Source of the DNA: Stachybotrys elegans | Lineage: Eukaryota > Ascomycota > Sordariomycetes > Hypocreales > Stachybotryaceae | Assembly: GCA_020746835.1 (NCBI GenBank) | Contig: JAGPNK010000001.1 | Location: forward strand, 5,952,001 to 6,016,000 | Direction: 5' to 3' | Length of the DNA: 64,000 bases | Made by a program: the position numbers and the translations under genes | Notes under the pieces: generated by a model | What the model saw: the letters and a program-made list of their open reading frames with translations, nothing else | What the model was told of the DNA's origin: nothing | Databases searched by the model: none | Shown here: in pieces, positions 31,686 through 41,246 of the stretch | Numbering within the stretch: position 1 is the stretch's first letter | Layout of the letters: the number at the start of each line of letters is the position of its first letter

Positions 31686-32669
31686 ATGGCTGCGCAACAA
31701 CAATCCCTCTCCGATACCTTGGCCAATTCCTACAAGCACGGCTCAAGTTTTGTCGACCAAGATACGCTGAAGCAGCCTCTGCGGACCTTCCTTTTCGGCT
31801 ATCCGCTAGCAAATACTCTTGCGCCGGCCCTTCACGCCTCTCTCTTTAAAAGCATCTCACTACCATGGACATACAAAGTCTACGAGACACAGGATCAATC
31901 CGAGTTTTTACCAGCACTGAAATGCCCAGACATCATTGGATGCGCCATCACAATGCCCTACAAAGTCCAGATGATGTCTGTGGTTGACGATGTCATGGAC
32001 GAGGGACGGGCTATCGGCGCCATCAACACTGTGTTTCTTCGGAAAGCATCGGATGGATCTACACGATACATCGGAACAAACACAGACGCCATAGGCGTTC
32101 GGGAGGCTTTTCGGCAGAACGCTCCTGATGTCTGCGCTCGTGCTGTAGGCAAGCCTGCCATGGTTATCGGAGCTGGTGGTGCTTGTCGAGCGTCCATCTA
32201 CGCCCTCTTACGAGGCCTCGGTGCCAGCAAGCTGTATCTGGTTAACCGATACGACCATGAAGCCAAAGATATCATTCAATCATTCCAGGCCACTGGTTTC
32301 CAGGGCGAGATCCTCCACGTTTCCTCGGTAGAGCAGGCCTCAAAAATTGACACGCCCGTACTGATGGTTGGTACGGTGCCTGATTTCCCTCCCAAGGAAC
32401 CAGGCGAGATCCTAGCGCGAGAGATTGCGACCCATTTCCTGCAAAGGCCTAATAAGGGTTGTGTTCTGGAGATGTGTTACCATCCCAAACCAAAGACGGC
32501 CTTCTATGAGATCGCATCGCAGAATGGGTGGCAGGTAATCTTGGGTACGGAGGCCATGATCTGGCAAGGCGTGGCACAGCAGATCCTCTGGGCTGAGAAG
32601 TCTCTCGACGAATTCGACGTCGGAGAAGCAGAGAAGGTCATTAGAACATCGTTGTCCATTAATACTTAG
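31686..32669 (+). CDS. Shikimate dehydrogenase-like protein SDH3 with divergent substrate loop
   Basis: Third stand-alone shikimate-dehydrogenase-family protein of the cluster, 327 residues from ATG 31686 (GTCACCATGG, a strong start context). Catalytic lysine K93 (TMPYKVQ) and aspartate D134 (GTNTDAIG) are present, with GAGGACRASIYAL as the nucleotide loop. The substrate loop reads ANTLAPALHA where the family has HSxSPxxHN. The first serine is threonine (T44), the second alanine (A46) and the asparagine after the histidine is alanine. NTDW is NTDA. The N-terminus is about 30 residues longer than usual. It resembles SDH1 in the shared PWT, MPYK and (L/V)LEMC(Y/F)-type segments, so these two probably arose from one duplication. 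The substrate is unknown; it may act on quinate, a hydroxylated analogue, or regulate. Confidence 0.88.
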   Translation: MAAQQQSLSDTLANSYKHGSSFVDQDTLKQPLRTFLFGYPLANTLAPALHASLFKSISLPWTYKVYETQDQSEFLPALKCPDIIGCAITMPYKVQMMSVVDDVMDEGRAIGAINTVFLRKASDGSTRYIGTNTDAIGVREAFRQNAPDVCARAVGKPAMVIGAGGACRASIYALLRGLGASKLYLVNRYDHEAKDIIQSFQATGFQGEILHVSSVEQASKIDTPVLMVGTVPDFPPKEPGEILAREIATHFLQRPNKGCVLEMCYHPKPKTAFYEIASQNGWQVILGTEAMIWQGVAQQILWAEKSLDEFDVGEAEKVIRTSLSINT

Positions 32670-35024
32670 CTATATAGAGGTTAATATCTTAACATGAGTA
32701 TTAGTTACCTATGCGCGACAGACTCGGGAAATGAGTCTGCTGTGGACAACCTGACGAGGTTGCGAGAGAAGCCAAACCGTGACACCGCTCTGATCCGAGC
32801 TGTATGTATCAATAATGAAGTCATTGATGCTCTGTGACCATGGCGTCCGGCTCGATGTACCGGCGCTCGCGTATGCAGCCTGCAAATGTATAGGCCGCAG
32901 GTCCTTCTATCTGCACTTGATGATATAAATCAGAAGTCGGCCACGGGCAATCCCCCAATTCTCGTTGCCGGTAACCTCGACATGGTCGGGCTTTGAGTAG
33001 AAACGGCGCAAACGTCAACGTTCCGGGGTAAACGAACTGCAGCTCATGCGGCCGTTTTAAGGCGGCATAAGGAGATATTAATTGCCCTTTTAGAGGCAGG
33101 AGGCCTACCGGACAGTTTAACAACAGCGGCAGACGCCGCTGCATCTCGCCATATTTGGACGTTTTGCAGATATGGTGTAGATTCCCATTGACTCTGGAGC
33201 CTACCTTGGCTATGAAACAAGGAATGCATCACTATCTGGACCACGCTGTTCCATCTCGTCAGCTCGTAAATTGTAATGATCAAGTTTCTCTTGTCAGCGA
33301 ATCCTGGTCTATAGCGGAGCTGGCTTGAATGTTCTATGCGAGAATGATGAGAGCCTGCTTAGCTTCGCGCTCCAGCATCCTCTATGCTGACGTACCTGCT
33401 GAATGTGGGCAAACAAGATCCCAACCATGGAGATTCTGGTGGTGCCACGCCATTGCGTGATGCAGCTCTCGAATGATTCGACCTCTGTCCAAATTGAATC
33501 CTTCAGAGGGACGCAAAACAATACTTTGCAACCGTGATTTACTCTTGTGCCGATGGTTTTCTAGCAAAAAAGAATACTTTCAAAGGCACACCTGCCGACC
33601 TAGCACGCCAAAGGGCCACGCTAGGGTTGTCAAAATCATCGAAGAGTGGGCTTATCAGGTATCATGTGATGACCGTTGGTTGAGCTTTGAGATATCCTCC
33701 CAAGGCAGCTTAGCATTTACCGACAAGAAAAGTCGACCCAACAAGGGAAATGAGAAAACAAGGCCGAATGCGGAGACACTTATACGAATTGCAGCTTCCA
33801 TGCTCATAGCACTCCATTCATGTGTCTAAATGCTAGCAGCTCCTACAGACAGTAAGTTCCGGTGGCAGGATAATGTGATACACCATCATCATAGCTTACT
33901 GAGTGATGGCCTTGCCGATTTTGGAAGCTAAGAGTTATGCCTACACCATACTTGGAGCATATTTCTTCTGCTGAACTAATGGCATGCCTTTCCTCGACGC
34001 AGTCGATTACTCCTAACGCAGGTGAGAATCAGGTAGTCTCTCAGTTTAGGTATCATGTCTGACGAGCGTCGTATGGGCTGGCCTTGTAAGAATGCCACTC
34101 TGAAGGTATTCCAAGCCCATAAGTAAATGAATAAGCCGGCTCTGGGTATAAAGCGAAGAACCAGCCTCTAGCGGCTACTTTTCGTTCCATCTTATCAAAC
34201 TAACAGCAACCCGTCCACAATTAACTTGAGGACCATTAACCTCGGCTGATACACACTCATACGAACTAGAATCAATTTATCAAGGTACCTGTGCGCTACT
34301 ACTGCCGGCGGGGGGCATCCTCTGAGATGAAGATCAGGAGCAATACAAGAGACAAGCGGAACTTTATAGGGCTCTTTGCGCAGCAAGACTCTTGTTTGCC
34401 CAAAATGGAGTCATACGAGAACCACATTCTATTGTTACTCATCTCATGGGGTGCGTCGAGGGATTCAGGTCCCTGACTCAAGGGACTGCATCCGTACTAT
34501 GCAGACATTCGCTTTATGGTTCTAAAGTGTTGAGAACAACGGAGCTCACAGGGTCGCAGTACAAAGAGCATCAACGTCAGCAACCATCTCCAGGTATCCA
34601 TGTCCCTACCTTATACAAGCCTATTCTAGTTTCATTTCTATCCTGCACTGGCTTTAACTTTCTTGTGACGGTTATACTGTCTGCATGGGATAGAGTTACC
34701 CTTCCTAAGCTAGTGTTATAAGCTCTTATGTTGATACAGACAGCAGTTCACGAATGTCCTGAAACAGCTGCCCAGCCAGTCGATTTACATGGTAGCGGGT
34801 TTATGTGCTATTATTTACCTACGGTTTGAAGGGGAAATATGCCAACCAGGCACCGATGGAGTCGAGCTCAATCCAGATCTTGACAGTTCTATTTGCACGC
34901 TACCAACCCGTCTGTACCCATCAATTCCGCGCTTGGACTTTGCGACAACCATGCCATGAATTCTTGTCCCACCATAGTATAAAGCCATCATGTAGACTCC
35001 TTGGTGTGCCAGCTGAATGTACTC
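32670..35024. other. Gene-poor stretch after the quinate cluster
   Basis: Open frames of 107 codons (32821-33144, minus) and 118 codons (33473-33829, plus) show no domain I can name. The sequence reads like decayed coding DNA. Confidence 0.35.
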
Positions 35025-35115
35025 CTACGAGTGAACAGCAAGTTCAAGATGTGATTCATTCTCAGTCCAACCGTCCTCAAAATCTAGACCAGCAACAGAG
35101 AATCGATCGACACAA

Positions 35116-36061
35116 TTACAATGGAAGCCACCGGCAGCAGAACGCCTGCGATGCCTTTGGCCTTGACCACATAGCATCCGGCGTCGGTCTGCTCCGGATA
35201 CGTTCGAATCTCTGCAAAATAACCCCTGTGCTGTCACCGGGAAAATTGACTTCTGCATCCAAAGAGAGCCAGGACCAGCTCGGAGCCCTGAATGCAGTCG
35301 CATCCGTGTCCTTGCGTAGGCCACAAGTTGTTGTCCAAGCTAGGTCCTCATTCAAGGTGCTCTTCTACAGTCCGGCCACGTACTGGACCTGCCGCGCGTT
35401 CTCAATCCGGCCCTGACATTGCAACCAGCTTGTTCTCTGACTTAGTCAAGGCGCATTTGCTAGAGGTATTACATGCCATTCAAAACACCTGGTGTGATGG
35501 GTCGCTAACTCGAGATACCAGTGCCGTAGAGGAATGGCGCGGAGCATGAAGGGGAACAAGCCTGTCCGGGAAGAGTTCAATGGTCGATTCTTCCTGGCAC
35601 TCCCATGCAAGCTGTCTCTTCCCAAAATTAAGCACCCTCGTGGCCAAGAGACACTCTTGATAAGCCCTTGCCCTACTTTTCAAGATGCTATCCCCAACCT
35701 CGTTCTCCCACACGTCGCCATCCATAGTACTTACTGCTCAGGATGATTCGAGTTCGAAACTGCTTTCGAATTCCGTAACTCGCCGGTTGCGAGCAATGAA
35801 AAGGTCACAGTTTCCCTTTACTCTTATCCGCAAAGCTCGTCTGTACTCCTTGACCTCAGCTCTATTCGCCTCGAAGGGCGTTGGAATAAAGAGAGAATGG
35901 GTCTGTGTGTCGAACAGAGATGCATTCGGCGAAAGGTTCGCGGCCAGATTGAGAAAGGAATATCCGTACACCTGCCGCATCTTCGGGGCCTCCTGCATCC
36001 AGTCCTTGAGGTCGCTGTCCTGCTCAATACATAAGCCCTTCATGACAACTGTCGTATACAC
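35116..36061 (-). pseudogene. HET-domain gene remnant, multiple frame breaks
   Basis: Three successive minus-strand open frames carry HET-protein hallmarks in the right order. At 36061-35738: LCIEQDSDLKDWMQEAPKM, then RQVYGYSFLNLAANLSPNAS, the end of the HET core. At 35725-35480: ILKSRARAYQECLLATRVLN, then FGKRQLAWEC, the usual RAWxxQExxLxxRxxxF...QxxWEC block. At 35355-35116: FRAPSWSWLSLDAEV, the APSWSWAS block. The frames change between blocks and the N-terminal HET motifs (ALSYxWG) are not found upstream. Introns could explain part of this, but a decayed gene is more likely. Confidence 0.65.
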
Positions 36062-36617
36062 TGCAATTTCGTTTGCGAGGTGACTGGGAAGACCTCAAAG
36101 AATCAGGCGTGATAGTGACAGTGACGGCCGCGACAATCGCGACAATCGCGACAACGGTTGAGGTGAGCGGCACGATCCGGGGTTGTCATTGTGCTGACAA
36201 ACTTCGAGGTAGTTGGCGGTCTCCAATTTCGCCTGAGTGAGCGTAATGTTGGACGAGGCGTCACTGTGACTGTCTGGACGAACAGGAGTCCCTGGGAGCG
36301 CTCTCGGTCAGGACAGCCTTACCGTAGCAAGTGGTTGCCAAGGAATTACCAGATAGGCCAATCGTACAGTGGCGACGAAGCCTTCGGATAAACGCATGCC
36401 GAAAGCAAGTGTGTAATGGTAGTGCTAAGCGCCATGGGTTAGCCAACGCATATCTAAGTTCACGACAAGACTATGGATAGACTGATCACGCGACAAGTAT
36501 AAAAGAAATCATCATGTTCTCTATCCATTTCCGCTATTTAAGACAGCGAAAGAAGTCCCAGGTTCTCTATCCGCTCATACTACCAAAAACCAAAACAGCG
36601 GACGGCCTTGTCGCTCA

Positions 36618-37541
36618 TCATTTGCCAAGGCTATCGTAGTCAATGCCTACTTTCTCGCACACCTGGCGTAGTTTGAGCTTCTCGTTACTGGCAGCCTGTA
36701 GAATCTTCAAGTTGACCTCTCGCAGGGATTCATTTGCTTTCTTCAGAGTTTCATTCTCCGCTTTGAGTTGCTGTATGACGCGCTCTGTCAAGCCTGCATT
36801 GGCCCGCTCCGTTTGGAGTCTCAACTCAAGGGCTCGAGTTTCCGAGACGGCAGGCCCGCCTTGGTCACTGGCATCTCTCCCTTGAACCCCATGACGTGCG
36901 AGCAGGTCGCGGAATGCAGTACCACCGGGATTACTGCTGTCTGCTGCCGCAGCGTCCTTGATCAGGGAGAGTCCAGCAATAGATCGCGCCCGGTCTGTTT
37001 CTTGCTCCGCTTGGAACAAGGAAGCCTTGTGCGATTCCGTTGCATCACGTTCGGCAGCCTTCAAGGACTTCACCTTTTTGCGAAGATTGCTAACCAATTT
37101 GTCCTTTGCTTGGAACCGCTTGTCTTGTTCGTCGCGGCTGTTTCGCACAGCTTCAACTGTATTGACAAGTCTTTCGTTCTGCTGATTCAAGTCCATCATG
37201 TTTTTTTCGAGATCCTCGGTGAACTTCTCGGCTTTCTCGAGGGCAGCCCCCAGCTCTTGGATTTTCTCGTCCTTTTCTTTGCTGGTAGCCTTCTTCTTGA
37301 TCGCTTTCCTGGTCTTGGTGGCGTTGGTGGTGCGAAGCCTCTTTTGTATGTCCTGGTAGGCATCGGTCACATCTTTGAGCTGTTCCTGGAGGCTGCCGAT
37401 CTCCTTGTCAAGTGCCTTTGTGCTGAGGTCATGTAGCCCTTCCAAACCGTCAATCGCCTCGAGGAATTGCGAAACGGGTATCATGGCTTCATCTTCCCCT
37501 TCCGCGGCGGATGGTGAGTTATGTCGTTGCAAGGCCGACAT
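36618..37541 (-). CDS. Coiled-coil hypothetical protein
   Basis: Intronless frame of 307 residues from ATG 37541; function not recognised. The N-terminus (1-45) is acidic. Residues about 45-180 are dominated by heptad-like charged stretches (SLQEQLKDVTDAYQDIQKRL, AALEKAEKFTEDLEKNM, LVSNLRKKVKSLKAAE). A second coiled coil lies at about 240-300 (ERVIQQLKAENETLKKANES). Between them is a glycine/alanine linker with a basic patch. A lysine-rich block at about 77-90 (TRKAIKKKATSKEKDEK) could be a nuclear signal. Codon use looks ordinary and the frame is uninterrupted, so I accept it as a gene. Flanking DNA is gene-poor. Confidence 0.7.
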   Translation of the reverse strand: MSALQRHNSPSAAEGEDEAMIPVSQFLEAIDGLEGLHDLSTKALDKEIGSLQEQLKDVTDAYQDIQKRLRTTNATKTRKAIKKKATSKEKDEKIQELGAALEKAEKFTEDLEKNMMDLNQQNERLVNTVEAVRNSRDEQDKRFQAKDKLVSNLRKKVKSLKAAERDATESHKASLFQAEQETDRARSIAGLSLIKDAAAADSSNPGGTAFRDLLARHGVQGRDASDQGGPAVSETRALELRLQTERANAGLTERVIQQLKAENETLKKANESLREVNLKILQAASNEKLKLRQVCEKVGIDYDSLGK

Positions 37542-40279
37542 TTTACAACGTCTGAGAATGATTGGGTGTGTAAGATGTCAAAGATAATTGCAGTTGGTGG
37601 GTTGATGGGTTGTGTAGAGAAGGCCGAGAAGAGGGCAAGCTTTGTGGCAACAAGGGACAGGAATTGTCATGTTTCAAATTTCACAACGGAGCAACTCATA
37701 TTTATACCCATGCGAGGACGGCGTGGATTGTAATTGTCACAGAGATGCTGGATACCCTTCTTCAATGTTCCATGAACACATCCTTAGATTTCTAGGAGTA
37801 GCAAAAGTGATTCAGTGTATGCGTGTATGTGAATCAGCCACATACAAAATACAGAGACTAGATACAGAGAATAAACAGCTGTTATTCACAAGCTAAACAA
37901 AAGGAAGTTTCCTCTCATTTGACCAGTCTCAGTCCAAACCCTGGTCTGCGTAGTTTAGTACCTATAACAAAGCACACTTCCGCTCACAAAGCTACTTTCA
38001 GTAAACATGCAGCTTCTGGCCGACAAAGCGATTCCTACCCTTTGCATATGAGATCATTTCTCAGGTTGATTTATACGGGTATGTTAACCAGAACTGGCTT
38101 GCAGTCGTGCTCGGGCGCCATCATTGCGTCGAGGAACAGGAGTTTGCATAGGCATCCCAGTGAACTGTTATTAAAGATGTCAAACAAAGAATAGACGAAT
38201 TGAGTTGACCACATGACGCTTCGCAGCAGACGTCAAGACCACACATCGGCCTGAGGTGAACTGTTGAAAGTGAAGCTAGTGCAGCTATACATGCAGAGCT
38301 CTTGTTCTCTACCACTACTCTTGTCTACCTGTATCGGTTGATGTTCCTTGTATAGACCTTTGGTACAGAAGTTGAAGCTTGGAATAGAGCATTGCTCTGA
38401 TTCCGTTCTCACGTGGATGTGTCTGCCTGGACGTGCCTGTCTCTTGAACCTAATAAAGAATAAGAGGCCGCTTTTTGTGTCACTGATTTACAAGCTGAAC
38501 ACCCTTTCGGCACGGACCACGACATTCACAACGTGGCTGTCACAGTGCAAATACTTCACCATGAACATCTTCTTTGTCTAAAAGTCCACTTCTCTTTGAA
38601 GTCCATTTCTGGCTTTTTCGTTACATAAATTATTTACCGTAATGGATTTCAATTCTTAACAGACATTTAGCTTGATGGGATCCGAAAACTAAATCTAATA
38701 GTATTTTGCATCGCGTGAGTACGGCGCCTGTCGACGCCCCTGTCGCTTCATATTGCACCTGATTGGCATTCATAACATACTGTTCATCACGAGTAAGATC
38801 GAGCGACTTGAATGTCAATGTCCTAGAAGAACACCTTCACCGCGACATCGTAGAAGTGCATCGAAGGACATGGAAACATTGGAAGCGCTAACACACTCGC
38901 ATCTTGGAGTGAGTCAGTGGACACGGATGTTCCTGATCCTTCCCTCCTTCGTTTGTCGAACACATTACAATGAATGATGATATGATCTATGATGTAATTG
39001 AATGGGAGGATGTTATCCATGACTATAGAGCCCCCAGGTTACCGAGTCGCAGCACAAGTCCATCAGCTCACAGCCAGCAGCTTAACCCTAACCTACGGCT
39101 GCCCCTTCTTCAACTCAGCGATTGGGACGAAAACCGCGAGTACAACGAAAAGTCACTTACCTGTATTCACTATACCCTGGAGTGAAAGGTGCTAATCAAT
39201 ACCGGGTCCAGACTAACAAGGCTTACATACCAGCCAGAACGAGTACCAGACCTGACGTTAGCTACTGGAGCGTACTGGATCAGAAGCCTTAACATATGGT
39301 CAAGGAATTAAACGGGAAACTCTGGTGAATAGGCAGTACGAGCCCAAAGAAACCAACATCATCGTGTCCGTTTCCGACCGAGGGGTTGAAGACCTTTTGA
39401 CCAGCAGCGAAGCGATGAACATTGAATGGGGTACTGTGGAGCAACAGTTGAAAGTCTGGAGTCCTCTTTTCCTCCAATTAATAAATCTGACCTAATGAAA
39501 ATATGGTTAAATGGAAAGAGAGGAGTCATGGGAAGACAATATGCCCAGATTGCCGAGTAGGAGGAGAATGAGGCCAATGGCCAAGTGAGTCATTGGAACA
39601 GAGTTTACAGTCATGCGCTGCCAAGAACCTAGAGACTCATGCAGAGGAACTCAATGTTTCAATGATCATATTACAGGGAGGTATATAAGCGTGGACGGCG
39701 AACTCGTTGCGTTCTCCGAGGCCGGAAATACCTTCCAAGAGCAGAAGCATGTTCCTGAGCACGTCCGAGACATGATCTACAAGAAAGATCGAGCCGAAAT
39801 ACAACAAAGAGAGGATGGAAAGAGGAAGAGGAATGATCCTACCACAAACAATCACCCTATCCAGAGAACAATGCCGGGATCTTCCAACTCACTCACAGGC
39901 GATAGCATGGTCAAGTCGAAATTTACGGATCCGGAACAGGTATCCCTGTCACGAGTCGGCACAGACTGGAGTATACCCGAGCCTAGGGACGATGCTATTC
40001 AGAGATACTGCGTTTGGCACTGTGCTCGAGTCAGATGTGAGGAATAGAAGCAAAGCTTTCGCCTAACAGCAAGCTTACCTTGCAGCAACGTCTTGATTAA
40101 AAGTATATATACAACCGGAAGAGTGAGAATATATTTGTTACGAAAAGGTATTGCTAGGTATTGCAGCATCCTGGGTTGGCGATGTCAAGAAGTGGGTGAA
40201 TGAGTTAAGCGAGAGCTCGATGTGAAGCTAGAGCCTGTGGTATTCTATAAAAAGACATACGAACCTAACACAAATGTGC
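37542..40279. other. Gene-poor stretch with one unassigned ORF
   Basis: The only frame of note is 39613-40047 on the plus strand (144 residues from ATG). It has a basic block (KDRAEIQQREDGKRKRND) but no domain I recognise and is not supported enough to call a gene. The rest shows only short frames; 40079-40270 just precedes the transposase remnant. Confidence 0.35.
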
Positions 40280-40860
40280 CTACAAGTGCTCAACAGATAG
40301 CCCTGCATGTCTAAAGTGACCCCGAGCGCTCTCCTTGAGAGGCCCAACAGCATTGACGCATGTACGTAAGAAGCACTTGAAGTCTATCTTGATAAGCTCC
40401 TCGTATTCATCCCAGTGTTTCCTAATGTATGCCTTCGATTCGGCAAAGAATTCTTCAATTGGATTGAAGTCAGGTGAGTATAGTGGAAGGAAGAGCACGT
40501 TGCCAAGTTCCTCGATCCTTTCCTTCTGGTGCTAAGAAGCATTATCCATTGCCCGAACAGACTTAGACTCTGGCCACTTCCCACAATGGTGGAGGAGCTC
40601 TTTGATGAACTCTTCAAAGGTCTCAGCGTCTGTTGACCCTGTGTAGATACGTGCAGCAGGATTCCATTCACTGTATACGCGGGGAGGATCTGGTATCTGC
40701 CGTCACGGGTAAGCGCATCTACCTTGACTGGCGTCTGCCCAACCCGGGCCCATCCCAACCGTCGTTGCCCAGCCTTCCTATCGCATCCAGATTCGTCTAT
40801 AGAGACAAGTTGATTCGCCTCATACTGCGATGCTCTATGAATAATAGTCTCGGAGGCTGG
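40280..40860 (-). mobile_element. Tc1/mariner-family (DDE_3) transposase remnant
   Basis: Minus-strand sequence carries the second half of a Tc1/mariner-type transposase. It reads YEANQLVSIDESGCDRKAGQ with the first catalytic aspartate, then LGWARVGQTPVKV, DGRYQILPAYTVNGIL, and at the end FLPLYSPDFNPIEEFFAESK with the final catalytic acid. The copy is dead. The frame shifts near 40640 (the peptide TGSTDAETFEEF appears in another frame), and a TAG interrupts the NASxH segment near 40532. The N-terminal DNA-binding part and inverted terminal repeats were not found. Confidence 0.85.
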
Positions 40861-40979
40861 AAAACTTTGACATCAGCCGCAGCCACAAGCTTTTCTCAAT
40901 CGGATTTTTTGCCAAGTGTCATCTATTGATTTGATACTGTCTTTATCGTTAGAGGGAGCCTCCTTGAAGTCGCTGGTTT

Positions 40980-41015
40980 GTATCCCATTGGAGCACACGA
41001 ACAGGAAATCCCACA
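40980..41015 (-). repeat. 36-bp dispersed repeat, copy C
   Basis: Same 36-bp sequence as copy A with two transitions, placed about 120 bp beyond the transposase remnant and upstream of no obvious start codon. Its location near a transposon is relevant to the repeat's origin. Confidence 0.9.
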
Positions 41016-41246
41016 TAGTAGCCTCGCGGTGTGTCATCGCGCTGTTGGGCCACTCGACAGGCTCAAGTGGCCCTACATAAGCTAGATTACAAACATCGTG
41101 GCCACTTTCCGATCGGTCATGGCAATGAAAACATCTCTCCGGCCGGTGATATTTGCGGCCACATTATGATGGTCGCAGCTCTTTCCCCCTGCAAATCAAG
41201 AAGACGGCATTTGCCAGGGACTCTCAGACCCCCAATAAGGAGAGAA

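Noticed and set aside
14377..32669. Secondary-metabolite biosynthetic cluster
   Set aside because: No polyketide synthase, peptide synthetase, terpene synthase or P450 is present; the genes fit catabolism.
36768..37436. 222-codon plus-strand ORF opposite the coiled-coil gene
   Set aside because: Shadow of the minus-strand coiled-coil gene; no domain.
39613..40047. 144-codon plus-strand ORF upstream of the transposase remnant
   Set aside because: No recognisable domain or splice partner; kept only as a note in the gap entry.
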